Notes: generated by a model from the letters alone, not told the origin. Shown: positions 24,938-37,570, counted from the stretch's first letter. The stretch: 37,869 nucleotides of DNA from Pollutimonas sp035515055 (GCA_035515055.1 DATJBV010000006.1:1-37869), one strand, 5' to 3'. Numbers and translations: made by a program.

Positions 24938-25813
24938 TCAAGCGGCCGCGCGCACGTATGACAAACGCACATAAATGGGCGCATAGGGCTCTGCCTGGGT
25001 AATATCGAGCAGCGATTCGCGCGCGAGCTCGAGCATGGCCAGGAAATGTACCACCACAACGGCCACCGCATCGCCTTGCTGGGCGCGTTCCATGAATAAT
25101 TCAGTGAACTCCATGAAGCGCACGTCGCTCAGGCGGCGCAGTATCCGGCTCATGTGGTCCCGCACGGACAACTGTTCGCGTGAAATGTGATGGTGGGCAT
25201 TGAGCTTCGCGCGCCGCATGATGTCGTGCCAGGCACGGCGCAAGTCGTCGGCATTCACCGCCGGCAGCAAGGGTTCCGACTCAAGGTCCATGAAGGCGTG
25301 CGTGCGCTGGAAGTCGCGTCCCAATTGCGGCATGGCGTCCAGCTTCTGCGCCGCCAGCTTCATCTGCTCGTACTCGAGCAGGCGCCGGACGAGTTCGGCA
25401 CGCGGGTCTTCGACCTCTTCGCCGCTGTCCGATTTCTTGACCGGCAGCAGCATGCGCGACTTGATCTCGATAAGCAGCGCCGCCATCAGCAGATATTCGC
25501 CGGCAAGTTCAAGATTGTGCTTGCGAATTTGATCGACATACGACAAGTACTGCTTGGTGACCTCGGCCATTGGAATGTCGAGCACATTGAAGTTCTGCTT
25601 GCGTATCAGGTAAAGCAGCAGGTCCAGAGGACCCTGGAATGTTTCCAGGAACACCTCGAGCGCATCGGGCGGAATGTACAGGTCGTGCGGCATGGCGAAC
25701 AGGGGCTCGCCATACAAGCGGGCCAATGCCACGCTGTCGATCATGTCGGGTGTGCTGTCGACGGCCGGTGCGACTAGTGCCGCCAAATTGCCCGCCGCCG
25801 TGGATGAGGCCAT
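24938..25813 (-). CDS. scpA: Segregation and condensation protein A
   Basis: Kleisin subunit of the SMC-ScpAB condensin-like complex, 291 aa. The conserved core begins LEVFLETFQGPLDLLLYLIRKQ, the standard ScpA N-terminal signature. AGEYLLMAALLIEIKSRMLLP follows, and a C-terminal winged helix (VVVHFLAMLELARESLLDITQ) binds the SMC head. The reading frame is open further upstream, but the ATG at 25813 leaves 7 nt after the preceding DUF3460 gene and is preferred. An Ala-rich N-terminal extension of about 50 residues before the core is common in Burkholderiales. scpB is not adjacent. Confidence 0.94.
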   Translation of the reverse strand: MASSTAAGNLAALVAPAVDSTPDMIDSVALARLYGEPLFAMPHDLYIPPDALEVFLETFQGPLDLLLYLIRKQNFNVLDIPMAEVTKQYLSYVDQIRKHNLELAGEYLLMAALLIEIKSRMLLPVKKSDSGEEVEDPRAELVRRLLEYEQMKLAAQKLDAMPQLGRDFQRTHAFMDLESEPLLPAVNADDLRRAWHDIMRRAKLNAHHHISREQLSVRDHMSRILRRLSDVRFMEFTELFMERAQQGDAVAVVVVHFLAMLELARESLLDITQAEPYAPIYVRLSYVRAAA

Positions 25814-25820
25814 GGCGTTT

Positions 25821-26009
25821 TTAGTCGGCCTGATAGACGTATGGCTTTTGAGGCACACGCGCCGCGCGATAGCCCTCTTGCAGCTCAGGGTCGATGTGCT
25901 TGTCCCACAAGCGCCCACGGCCTTCGCGCTGACGCGCCTCGGTGTCCGGGTGTTCGGTTTTGTATTTTTTCAGGAATTGAGTGATCTCGGACTCGAAGTG
26001 CTTTGCCAT
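25821..26009 (-). CDS. DUF3460 family small protein
   Basis: A 62-aa, highly charged cytoplasmic protein (MAKHFESEITQFLKKYKTEH...) ending ARVPQKPYVYQAD, the pattern of the DUF3460 family found beside scpA/panC in Burkholderiales. The start at 26009 is chosen because earlier in-frame codons give an unlike, hydrophobic extension. The function is unknown. Its tight linkage to scpA (7 nt gap) suggests co-transcription. Confidence 0.88.
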   Translation of the reverse strand: MAKHFESEITQFLKKYKTEHPDTEARQREGRGRLWDKHIDPELQEGYRAARVPQKPYVYQAD

Positions 26010-26051
26010 GATGCCTGCATACCAGATGGGGTTGACCAACAAACGACCAGT

Positions 26052-26882
26052 TTACTGCACGTCTTGATTGCCCAGCAATATAACCAGCTTGCAGTCCGGG
26101 CGCGTGGCCAGCCGGAAGGTGATCTGCTGGTAGCAGAGAATGCCGGCGGCGGGATGCCGGAACTCGCGCAAGCCGCCCTCGCGGTCGACGACCGTGTGGC
26201 GTGTCCACCAATGGGCAAATACGCTGCTGGACGACAGCAGGTCGTCGAGCAGCGCCCGAACGTCGGTCTCGTCGGCATGGGCGCCGGCGTCGGCCCGGAA
26301 CTCCGCCACGACGCGGCTGGCGCGCTCTTCCCAGTCGACCACCAAGTCGCGCGCGGCGGGATTTTTGAATATGTAGCGCAGCAAGTTGGGCTGCGATTCG
26401 CCGTCTAGCCAATCCCCGAACAAATAGGCCAGCGACGCATTGCGCGCGAGCACATTCCAGCAGCGATCGAGGATATAGGCGGGCGCCGTGATGCTGTCTA
26501 CGCAGTCGCTCAGTCCCGAAGGCAGCGGGTTGACATGCGCGCCCCCATGTTCCGGATCGGCGCATTCCGCCAATTCAAATAAGTATTGGCGCTCGGCGCG
26601 CGCCAGACCCAGCACGGACGCCAGGCGAGTCCAGACGCTGGCCGATACCGATACATCGCGACCTTGCTCGATCCAGGTATACCAAGTGACGCTGATATTG
26701 CAAAGCTGGGCCAGTTCCTCGCGGCGCAGGCCGGGGGTACGACGGCGCACGCCTGCCGGCAAGCCCATGGTTTCGGGCTGCACGCGGGCGCGCGCCGTGC
26801 GGAGAAAGTCGCCCAGCACCTTGCGTCGGGCCAGACTGATCGTGTCGCCGGTCTGTGGCTGACCGGTGGCTTGCTGTTGCAT
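26052..26882 (-). CDS. XRE-family regulator with MmyB-like ligand-binding domain
   Basis: DNA-binding regulator of 276 aa. After a basic N-terminus there is a Cro/C1-type HTH at about residues 38-90 (RTPGLRREELAQLCNISVTWYTWIEQGRD, a very typical MmyB-class sequence). The C-terminal domain (about 105-270) contains WNVLARNASLAYLFGDW and a DLVVDWEERASRVVAEFR helix, the PAS-like MmyB domain thought to bind small hydrophobic ligands. The ATG has an AAAAAGGGGG site upstream and lies 21 nt after metH, so it may be read through from metH. Members often control a nearby dehydrogenase; no such target is adjacent here. Confidence 0.92.
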   Translation of the reverse strand: MQQQATGQPQTGDTISLARRKVLGDFLRTARARVQPETMGLPAGVRRRTPGLRREELAQLCNISVTWYTWIEQGRDVSVSASVWTRLASVLGLARAERQYLFELAECADPEHGGAHVNPLPSGLSDCVDSITAPAYILDRCWNVLARNASLAYLFGDWLDGESQPNLLRYIFKNPAARDLVVDWEERASRVVAEFRADAGAHADETDVRALLDDLLSSSSVFAHWWTRHTVVDREGGLREFRHPAAGILCYQQITFRLATRPDCKLVILLGNQDVQ

Positions 26883-26903
26883 GGGCGCCCCCTTTTTCTA
26901 TGG

Positions 26904-30677
<3,774 letters not shown>

Positions 30678-30775
30678 AAGGCCACCTGTAGAACGAGTAT
30701 CCCTCTATTGTATCGCCCGTCGATGCGGCCCTTGCGCCCACAGGGTTAAAAGGGAGTATGACGGGGGGCCTGTGA

Positions 30776-30781
30776 TATATT
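30776..30781 (+). promoter_or_regulatory. Possible -10 element for the btuB leader
   Basis: TATATT lies about 10 nt before the conserved start of the riboswitch. No good -35 hexamer was found at the right distance, so this is only a suggestion. Confidence 0.3.
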
Positions 30782-30789
30782 CACCGCCG

Positions 30790-30955
30790 ATAAAGGTGCC
30801 TTCGGAGTAGTAAAACGCGGCCATGCCGCCCACACTCTGCGAAAGTTAAACGGGAAACAGATGCGCGCTTGCCTTCGGCAAGAATCACACGCGCAAACTG
30901 TGCTGCCCCCGCAACGGTACGCATGCCATGCATGCCAGCCCGACACCGGCCTTAC
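30790..30955 (+). ncRNA. Cobalamin riboswitch upstream of btuB
   Basis: The leader has the ordered conserved pieces of an adenosylcobalamin-type aptamer: GGTGCC (30795-30800) at the 5' side, CGGGAAACAG (30851-30860), and then the GCTGCCCCCGCAACGGTA core (30902-30919). A B12 box of the form GCCAGCCCGACACCGGCC (30934-30951) closes the 3' side. The hairpin CTTGCCTTCGGCAAG (30868-30882) is the variable arm. It is followed by an intrinsic terminator (30997-31018) just before btuB. The sense matches btuB, not the divergent metH. High cobalamin should lower uptake-gene expression. Confidence 0.92.
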
Positions 30956-30996
30956 TCACCCTCAGTCCATTCATCACGAATGTTTTATTGCTTACA

Positions 30997-31018
30997 ACGT
31001 GCGGGGACGCGCGTTTTT
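30997..31018 (+). terminator. Intrinsic terminator of the cobalamin riboswitch
   Basis: ACGTGCG (30997-31003) pairs with CGCGCGT (31008-31014) through seven pairs including one G-U, with a GGGA loop and a run of five T (31014-31018). It ends 11 nt before the btuB start and just upstream of its AGGG ribosome site. Premature termination is therefore the likely output of the riboswitch. A masking effect on translation is also possible. Confidence 0.7.
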
Positions 31019-31029
31019 CAGGGTTTACC

Positions 31030-32928
31030 ATGCCTTTCACACCAACCCGGCTAGCACTTGCCGTGCTCGCCTGCGCTCTTCCGGCTGCCGCCGTGGCGCA
31101 AACCACCAACTCCGTTTCAACCCTCGACAATGTCGTCGTGACGGCCAGCCGCACGCCTCAGCTTGAAAAAGACGTGCTGGGCGACGTGACCGTCATCGGC
31201 AAAAAAGAGCTGCAAAAGGCGGGGCGGAACAGCGTCGCCGACATCCTGGCCAGGCAGCCAGGCGTCCAGATCAATAACAGCGGCGGTCCGCAAACCATCA
31301 CTGGCGTGTTCCTGCGTGGCGCGCCCGCTCAACATACGCACGTACTGGTCGACGGCATCCGGATCAACAGCCTCACCTCCGGAGTGACGAACTGGCACGC
31401 CATCGATCCCGCCCTGATCGAGCGCATAGAAATCGTGCGCGGCGCGGCCAGCAGCTTGTACGGCTCCGGCGCGATAGGCGGCGTCGTCAACATCATCACC
31501 AAGAAAGGCGGCGAGGACCGCCCCCTGGCGGCATGGGGCAATATCGGCCTGGGCACGCATGGCACCTTCAAGTCCAGCGCGGGGGTTTCCGGCGCGCAAG
31601 CGGGCTGGGACTATGCCTTGTCCGCCAGCATGGCCGAAAGCAGCGGCTTCAGCGCCACGAACGCATTGAATCCCTTCGGTGAATACAATCGCGACACCGA
31701 TGGCTACGAACAGAATGCCCTGTCGGCATCGCTCGGCTACCGCTGGATGCCTGGCCATCACATTGGGGTGACCGCCTTCAACGGCTACATCAATGGCGAA
31801 TTCGACAACGGATCCTTCAATCCGCAAATGCCTTATTCGATTACGCGACAGCAAGCGTATTCAATCACCAGCACCGACGACATAACCGCCAATTGGCAAA
31901 GCGTGCTCCGCTTCGGCTATTCGAAAGAGCACACCGATAGCCGCGACGTGTCGTGGGACACAGGCCTGTTTGGATCCTCCATCATTGGCAGTCAGCAGCG
32001 GTCATACACATGGCAGAACAATATCAAGCTCTCCCAGGACCAGAGCGTGTCGCTGATACTGGAGCGGCTGGAAGAACGTGCGGACAGCGTGTCGACGTAT
32101 CTAGCCAACCGCAGGGATACCAATTCGGCTGGCCTTGTATACCGCGGCGACTTCGACCGGCACCACATACAGGCCAGCGTGCGCAACGACAACATAACGG
32201 GTTTTGCCGATGAGACCACGGGCGGCCTGTCGTATGGGCTGGACCTGGACGACAAGTGGCGCGTGGGCGTAGCCGCCAGCACCGGGTTCCAGGCACCGAG
32301 CTTTGCGTCTCTGTATCAACGAAGCGCTCCGGGCATGTGGGGCGGCCCCGCCTACCAAAACAATCCCAACCTCAAGCCCGAAACCTCGCGCAACATCGAA
32401 GCCAGCGTGAAGTACACGACGGACACCACGCGCCTGGGACTAACGGCATACCAAAATCAGATCAAGGACATGATACTCAATTATGTCCAGGACACCCCAA
32501 CGTCTCCGTACACCGCGAGGAACATCAACCGCGCGACGATACGCGGCCTGACGTTCACGGCCGAACAGGACTTTGGACGCACCACGCTACGCGCCGGCGC
32601 CGACATTATGAATCCGGTGGACGACGAAACCGGCAACCAGCTGCAACAGCGTGCAAAGCGCGTCTTTCGCCTGGGTGCTGATCACCGCATCCAGGACTTG
32701 ACGGTGGGCGCCGAGTATCAATTCACCAGCCAACGCTACAACGACGCGGCCAACAAGACGTCCATGGGCGGTTATGGACTGGTGAATCTCACCGCGGCCT
32801 ACGACTTCACCAAGAACGTCGGCGTGCAAGTGCGCTGGGACAACGTGCTCGACAAGGGCTACACGAATATCTACGGCTACAACACGCCGGGGTCCAACGT
32901 GTTCGTCAACCTGTCGGTACGGATGTAA
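31030..32928 (+). CDS. btuB: TonB-dependent vitamin B12 receptor, BtuB type
   Basis: Outer-membrane gated beta-barrel for cobalamin uptake, 632 aa, close to the 614 of E. coli BtuB. The ATG at 31030 opens a signal peptide (PTRLALAVLACALPAAAVAQ). The open frame upstream of it runs through the riboswitch and is not coding. A TonB box-like LDNVVVTASRTP follows at about 33-44, then the plug domain (ADILARQPGVQINNSGG, RIEIVRGAASSLYGSGAIGGVVNIIT). The 22-stranded barrel ends with the terminal strand NVFVNLSVRM. The upstream riboswitch and the btuF-like gene 4 nt downstream support a cobalamin ligand. Confidence 0.94.
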   Translation: MPFTPTRLALAVLACALPAAAVAQTTNSVSTLDNVVVTASRTPQLEKDVLGDVTVIGKKELQKAGRNSVADILARQPGVQINNSGGPQTITGVFLRGAPAQHTHVLVDGIRINSLTSGVTNWHAIDPALIERIEIVRGAASSLYGSGAIGGVVNIITKKGGEDRPLAAWGNIGLGTHGTFKSSAGVSGAQAGWDYALSASMAESSGFSATNALNPFGEYNRDTDGYEQNALSASLGYRWMPGHHIGVTAFNGYINGEFDNGSFNPQMPYSITRQQAYSITSTDDITANWQSVLRFGYSKEHTDSRDVSWDTGLFGSSIIGSQQRSYTWQNNIKLSQDQSVSLILERLEERADSVSTYLANRRDTNSAGLVYRGDFDRHHIQASVRNDNITGFADETTGGLSYGLDLDDKWRVGVAASTGFQAPSFASLYQRSAPGMWGGPAYQNNPNLKPETSRNIEASVKYTTDTTRLGLTAYQNQIKDMILNYVQDTPTSPYTARNINRATIRGLTFTAEQDFGRTTLRAGADIMNPVDDETGNQLQQRAKRVFRLGADHRIQDLTVGAEYQFTSQRYNDAANKTSMGGYGLVNLTAAYDFTKNVGVQVRWDNVLDKGYTNIYGYNTPGSNVFVNLSVRM

Positions 32929-32932
32929 GGCA

Positions 32933-33805
32933 ATGCGCGCCAATCATGGCACGCGTTGGATGCGCGACCTGCGTGTCCGGCTGGTCGCGGCTCTTGGCGC
33001 GCTTGCCATCACCTCTGTCGCCGCGGCGGCCGGCGGCCCGCCCGCCATGCGCGCCATTACCCTCGCGCCGCATATCACCGAGCTGGTCTTCGCCGCTGGC
33101 GCTGGCGACCGGATCGTGGCTACCGTCAGCGCCAGCGACTATCCGGAAGCCGCGCGGTCCATTGTCCGCATCGGCGACGGGCTGAATATCAGCGTTGAAA
33201 GAGTGCTGGCGGCGCAACCCGATGTGGTGCTCGCCTGGCTGCCGTCCGCGGCGGCGCATACGCTTGCACCCACGCTGTCTGCTTTGAACGTTCCCATTAT
33301 CTATTCCGAACCGCGCACGCTGGCCGACGTTCCGGCGCAAATCGCCCGCTTCGGCAAGCTGTTCGGCACCTCGCAGACCGCCGATCCGGCGGCCCAGGCG
33401 TTAAACAAACGCATCCAGACATTGCGAGAGCGCTATTCAAGCCTTCCGCCAGTATCCGTATTCATTGAGATCGGCAATGCGCCGCTCTACACCATAGGGG
33501 CGGATCCATTGCTCAACGATGCACTGCATAGTTGCGGCGGGGTCAACATTTATGCTGAATCGCATGTTGCTGCGCCACAAATCAGCGCGGAAAGCGTACT
33601 CGTGCGCAATCCCGATGTCGTGATCGCCCCCGAAGGCGACGGCGCCCGCTTGGACCAGACACGCTCACGATGGCTGCGGCTGCATCTTGGCGCGGCTGAA
33701 AGCGGCCATATTTACGGCATAGACCCCGACGCCTTGTTTCGCCCCGGCCCGCGCCTGATCGACGCCACGGAAGCGCTATGCCGCTACCTGGACAAGGCCC
33801 GCTAA
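32933..33805 (+). CDS. btuF: Periplasmic cobalamin-binding protein, BtuF type
   Basis: Helical-backbone metal-receptor-fold binding protein of 290 aa that should pass cobalamin from BtuB to an inner-membrane BtuCD importer. A signal sequence (about 12-32, VRLVAALGALAITSVAAAA) precedes RAITLAPHITELVFAAGAGDRIVA, the typical BtuF opening. Then follow ISVERVLAAQPDVVLAWL and a C-terminal lobe with RNPDVVIAPEG. The start lies 4 nt after the btuB stop. btuC and btuD are not in the window. The next gene is thiamine-related, so this transport operon is split. Confidence 0.9.
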   Translation: MRANHGTRWMRDLRVRLVAALGALAITSVAAAAGGPPAMRAITLAPHITELVFAAGAGDRIVATVSASDYPEAARSIVRIGDGLNISVERVLAAQPDVVLAWLPSAAAHTLAPTLSALNVPIIYSEPRTLADVPAQIARFGKLFGTSQTADPAAQALNKRIQTLRERYSSLPPVSVFIEIGNAPLYTIGADPLLNDALHSCGGVNIYAESHVAAPQISAESVLVRNPDVVIAPEGDGARLDQTRSRWLRLHLGAAESGHIYGIDPDALFRPGPRLIDATEALCRYLDKAR

Positions 33806-33868
33806 CCTCGGCCCCGGTGGTATTATCGCTTGACGCATTCCACGCAGGCAAAACGCTTAAAACTCATC

Positions 33869-34663
33869 ATGAACCAAGACACTTTCACCCTGGCAGGCCG
33901 CTCTTATTCATCGCGCCTGCTGGTCGGCACGGGCAAATACAAAGACTTCGAACAAACTCGCCAGGCCATCGAGACCAGTGGGGCCGAAATCGTCACTGTG
34001 GCCATCCGCCGCACCAATATTGGCCAGAACGCCGGCGAACCGAATCTGCTCGATTTCCTGCCGCCGTCGCGCTTCACCATCTTGCCCAATACCGCCGGCT
34101 GCTATACCGCCGAAGATGCCGTACGCACGCTGCGCCTGGCGCGCGAGCTGCTTGACGGCCACGATCTCGTCAAGCTTGAAGTGCTGGGCGACAAAGACAA
34201 CCTTTTCCCCAACATGCCCGCCACGCTTGATGCCGCCAAGACGCTCGTGAAAGAGGGCTTCAAGGTCATGGTGTACTGCACGGACGACCCCATCCAATGC
34301 CGCATGCTCGAAGACTTGGGCTGCATAGCCGTCATGCCGTTGGCCTCGCTCATCGGTTCGGGCATGGGCATTCTTAATCCCTGGAACCTGCGCCTTATCA
34401 TCGACCAGGCCTCGGTGCCCGTGCTGGTCGACGCCGGCGTCGGAACGGCGTCGGATGCCGCGGTCGCGATGGAGCTGGGCTGCGACGCCGTTCTCATGAA
34501 CACCGCCATTGCCGGAGCCAAGAACCCAGTGCTAATGGCCAGCGCCATGAAGAAAGCGGTGCAAGCCGGCCGCGAAGCCTTTCTTGCCGGACGCGTGCCG
34601 CGCAAATTCTACAGTGCGGACCCCAGCTCGCCTACCGAAGGCCTGATCCAGTCCGCCTCATGA
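33869..34663 (+). CDS. thiG: Thiazole synthase
   Basis: Forms the thiazole phosphate moiety of thiamine from deoxyxylulose phosphate, dehydroglycine and sulfur on the ThiS carrier. It is 264 aa, a TIM barrel. LVGTGKYKDF (18-27) and the Schiff-base lysine Lys102 in DLVKLEVLGD are visible. Also visible are GSGMGILNPWNL and VGTASDAAVAMELGCDAVLMNTAIA at the phosphate site. The ATG at 33869 is used because the earlier in-frame TTG at 33830 gives an unlike extension; the ribosome site is weak either way. The stop overlaps thiD by 4 nt. The small carrier gene thiS, often just upstream, is absent. Confidence 0.95.
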   Translation: MNQDTFTLAGRSYSSRLLVGTGKYKDFEQTRQAIETSGAEIVTVAIRRTNIGQNAGEPNLLDFLPPSRFTILPNTAGCYTAEDAVRTLRLARELLDGHDLVKLEVLGDKDNLFPNMPATLDAAKTLVKEGFKVMVYCTDDPIQCRMLEDLGCIAVMPLASLIGSGMGILNPWNLRLIIDQASVPVLVDAGVGTASDAAVAMELGCDAVLMNTAIAGAKNPVLMASAMKKAVQAGREAFLAGRVPRKFYSADPSSPTEGLIQSAS

Positions 34664-35505
34664 GCGCCGCCATGATACCCAACACACTCACCATTGCGGG
34701 CATCGATCCCTCGGGCGGAGCCGGCATTCTGGCCGACATCAAGACCATGAGCGCCCTGGGCGCGTACGGCATGGGCGTGGTCGCCGCCCTGACGGCGCAG
34801 AACACGCAAGCCGTCACCGGCATCTCGCCCGTTCCGCCCGACTTCGTCGGTGCGCAGATCGATACCTTGTTCGACGATATTCGGGTCGACGCGGTGAAGA
34901 TCGGCATGTTGGGCAATAAGGCCGTCACCCGCGTGGTGGCGGAACGTCTGGCGTACTGGAAGCCCCCCCACCTGGTCCTCGACCCCGTCATGGTATCCAA
35001 AAGCGGAGACCTCCTACTGGAGCGCAGCGCTGTGCACGAGCTGCGCGACAGCCTGATGCCGCTGGCCACCATGCTTACGCCCAATTTGCCCGAGGCCGGC
35101 GTATTGCTGGGCGGCAGCGCCGTCGAAACGGTCAGGGAAATGCGGCGTGTGGCCGAGAAACTGCGCCGCCTCATGTCCGACACCGGCGAACGCTGGATAT
35201 TCCTCAAAGGCGGGCACCTGCCCGGCGACGACACGATCGACATCCTGCACGATGGCGACCGCATGATCGAACTACCTGGCCGGCGGATTGCCACGCGCAA
35301 CACACATGGCACCGGCTGCACGCTGTCGGCTGCGCTGGCCGCCTTGCTGCCGCGCCTGAACGATGCTCCGCAAGCCGCGCATCGGGCCAAGGCCTACCTG
35401 GTGGCGGCGATCGCACGCTCCGACGAACTGAGCGTGGGCGAGGGCCATGGACCTGTCCAGCATTTCCATGCCTGGTGGCCAAAGCCACAGGCAAATAAGC
35501 TATAG
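34660..35505 (+). CDS. thiD: Hydroxymethylpyrimidine/phosphomethylpyrimidine kinase
   Basis: Ribokinase-fold kinase that phosphorylates HMP and HMP-phosphate to HMP-pyrophosphate in thiamine synthesis, 281 aa. It starts SAAMIPNTLTIAGIDPSGGAGILADIKT, with the substrate-binding GIDPSGGAG at 14-22. It has LVLDPVMVSKSGD at mid-length and the anion-hole motif THGTGCTLSAALAA near residues 213-226. The 4-nt overlap with thiG implies coupled translation. Together they supply both halves of thiamine, apart from the coupling enzyme thiE, which is not in the window. Confidence 0.95.
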   Translation: MSAAMIPNTLTIAGIDPSGGAGILADIKTMSALGAYGMGVVAALTAQNTQAVTGISPVPPDFVGAQIDTLFDDIRVDAVKIGMLGNKAVTRVVAERLAYWKPPHLVLDPVMVSKSGDLLLERSAVHELRDSLMPLATMLTPNLPEAGVLLGGSAVETVREMRRVAEKLRRLMSDTGERWIFLKGGHLPGDDTIDILHDGDRMIELPGRRIATRNTHGTGCTLSAALAALLPRLNDAPQAAHRAKAYLVAAIARSDELSVGEGHGPVQHFHAWWPKPQANKL

Positions 35506-35556
35506 TAGCTATGCTCTTACCCGCCTGCGGCAACTTTTTCTTACCTTTGTAGACCT

Positions 35557-36237
35557 ATGAACGCGACTGCCCTCCCAGAAATTGAACAGGCTCGATTCAA
35601 CATGATCGAGCAGCAAATCCGTACCTGGGAAGTCCTCGACGACCGCGTGCTGCGGGCCCTTGCCACCGTTCAGCGCGAACGCTACGTTCCTGCGCAGTAC
35701 CAGGCAATGGCTTTCTCCGACGTCGAAATACCGTTGATCATCAACGCCATCGACACGCGCGAAACCATGCTCACGCCCAAGGTCGAGGCGCGTCTGGCGC
35801 AAGAACTGCAACTCAAGCCTACTGACTGCGTACTGGAAATCGGCACCGGTTCAGGCTATCAGGCAGCCTTGCTTGGCGCATTGGCTCAACAAATCACCAG
35901 CATCGAAGTCGACAGCCGCCTGGCCGCCTTTGCCGTGCAAAACCTGCAACGCAACCATGTCGGCAACGTCAAGGTCGAAGTCGGCGACGCCCACACAGGC
36001 TGGGGAACCACCGAATACGATGCAATCCTTCTCACTGGTTCGGTTCCGGTCGTGCCCGACGCCTTCAAGTATCAATTGCGCGTAGGCGGGCGCATGGTCG
36101 TCGTCGTGGGTCAACACCCCGTCATGACGGCATGCCGCATCACCCGCAGCAGCGCGGCCAGCTTCGAGACCACCATGCTGTTCGACACGGTCATCAAGCC
36201 GCTGCGCGGCGCCACAGTGTCGCAATTCAAGTTCTAA
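35557..36237 (+). CDS. pcm: Protein-L-isoaspartate O-methyltransferase family protein
   Basis: SAM-dependent methyltransferase of the PCMT family, 226 aa. The N-terminal part (NMIEQQIRTWEVLDDRVLRAL, then RERYVPAQYQAMAFSD) and SAM motif I VLEIGTGSGY (92-101) are clear. The usual TISQPY/AP-type substrate loop before motif I is replaced by TRETMLTPKVEARL, as in the betaproteobacterial tolC-linked branch. True isoaspartyl repair is therefore not certain. It lies 4 nt before tolC, the standard arrangement in Bordetella-like genomes. Confidence 0.88.
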   Translation: MNATALPEIEQARFNMIEQQIRTWEVLDDRVLRALATVQRERYVPAQYQAMAFSDVEIPLIINAIDTRETMLTPKVEARLAQELQLKPTDCVLEIGTGSGYQAALLGALAQQITSIEVDSRLAAFAVQNLQRNHVGNVKVEVGDAHTGWGTTEYDAILLTGSVPVVPDAFKYQLRVGGRMVVVVGQHPVMTACRITRSSAASFETTMLFDTVIKPLRGATVSQFKF

Positions 36238-36241
36238 ACAT

Positions 36242-37570
36242 ATGCGCAAGGCGCCCCGGTACGCATGCCTGTGCCTGGCGCTGGCTCTCTTCGGGCTCAT
36301 GCCTGCCAAGGCGCAAGACCTCTTGCAGATCTGGGAACTGGCGCTGCAACGCGACCCCGTCTATGCCGCCAATCGCGCCAGCCGCGACGCCGAACAGGAA
36401 AAGATTCCTCAAGCGCGCGCCAGGCTCCTGCCTTTCATCACGGCCGACGCCGTCGCCGAAGTAGAGAATAGCCGACGCCTGCGTACCCTGGGCGATAGCG
36501 CCAGCCAACGACGCGCCCTTTGGGCATTGACGCTGATACAACCGGTGGTCGATGCAAGCGCATGGGGCAACTATAAGCGCACCGAATATATTGCGGCATT
36601 AGCCGATGTCGCGCAGGCAAGCGCGTACCAAGACTTGGCGTTGCGCGTGGCGCAATCGTATTTCGATGTGCTGGCGGCACAAGACACCCTGCGCGCCCTG
36701 CGAGCCGAAAAAGATGCCGTACAGACGCAACTGCGCGCGGCCCAGCAAGGCTTCGAACTGGGCAGCACCACCATTGCCGACACGTACGAAGCCCAGGCGC
36801 GGCTAGATTTGCTCAACGCCGACGAACTGCGGGCCATCAATGCCTATGACGTCAGCGTGGACGTGCTTGCGCAGCTTATCAACGAACGCCCCGGCGCGCT
36901 GGCCGAACTTGCGCCCGATACGGTACTGCCTGGCCCCAGCCCCAACCGCCTGGGCGACTGGACGGCCCAATCGGCCACGGCCAATTTTGCGGTGGCGCAG
37001 GCCACGCTTGCGGCGCGCGTGATCGAAAAGCAAATCGACATCGCCAAAAGCGAACACTACCCGACCCTATACCTGCAAGGCCAGACCGGCAGCGCCTCCG
37101 ATCGCGGCTTATACAACACGGGCGGCGGTCCCAGGTCGCTCGACAGTACCGTGGGCCTGCACCTGTCCATTCCCATATTCACCGGCGGCGAGCTATCGTC
37201 CGTCGTGCGCGAACAAACCTCGCGGCTGCAGCAAGCGCGCCACCAACTGGAAGACGCCAAGCGCCGCGCCGTGCAGCTGACCCAGCAATACTATTCTGGC
37301 GTAACGTCGGGCCTGGCCCAGATCAACGCGCTGCAGGCCGCCGAGAAATCCAGCCTGGCGTCGCTGAAGGCCAATCAAACGGGCTACGAGGTGGGCGTAC
37401 GCATCAACATTGACGTACTCGACGCGCAGCAACAGTTGTATGCCACGCAGCGCGCGCTGTCACGAGCCCGCTACGATACGCTGATGAACAGCCTGCGGTT
37501 GAAAGCGGGCAGCGGCATCCTGACCGCGGCCGACATTGCGGCGATGAATCAGCTGTTGCGGCGGCGCTGA
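36242..37570 (+). CDS. tolC: TolC-family outer-membrane channel
   Basis: Type I secretion/efflux outer-membrane factor, 442 aa. A signal peptide (YACLCLALALFGLMPAKAQ, about 7-25) precedes DLLQIWELALQRDPVYAANRA, the typical opening of TolC proteins. Two OEP repeats of long helices follow: AEQEKIPQARARLLP in the first half and NQTGYEVGVRINIDVLDAQQQLY near 377-399 in the second. There is no lipobox, unlike the RND-linked channel at 11761-13209, so the two channels probably serve different exporters. The stop codon lies in a 15-nt tandem duplication that repeats it as a second in-frame stop. Confidence 0.94.
   Translation: MRKAPRYACLCLALALFGLMPAKAQDLLQIWELALQRDPVYAANRASRDAEQEKIPQARARLLPFITADAVAEVENSRRLRTLGDSASQRRALWALTLIQPVVDASAWGNYKRTEYIAALADVAQASAYQDLALRVAQSYFDVLAAQDTLRALRAEKDAVQTQLRAAQQGFELGSTTIADTYEAQARLDLLNADELRAINAYDVSVDVLAQLINERPGALAELAPDTVLPGPSPNRLGDWTAQSATANFAVAQATLAARVIEKQIDIAKSEHYPTLYLQGQTGSASDRGLYNTGGGPRSLDSTVGLHLSIPIFTGGELSSVVREQTSRLQQARHQLEDAKRRAVQLTQQYYSGVTSGLAQINALQAAEKSSLASLKANQTGYEVGVRINIDVLDAQQQLYATQRALSRARYDTLMNSLRLKAGSGILTAADIAAMNQLLRRR

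Noticed and set aside
30707..30712. TACAAT on the - strand as a metH promoter -10
   Set aside because: No acceptable -35 hexamer at 16-18 bp, so it was not annotated as a promoter.
30928..31029. Upstream extension of the btuB frame through the riboswitch
   Set aside because: It runs over the B12 box and terminator, while the ATG at 31030 gives a proper signal peptide and ribosome site.
35470..35530. Hairpins at the thiD end considered as a terminator
   Set aside because: A nine-pair bulged stem at 35470-35492 has no T-run, and the CCGCCTGCGG dyad before TTTTT is only four pairs and separated from the T-run, so neither is convincing.
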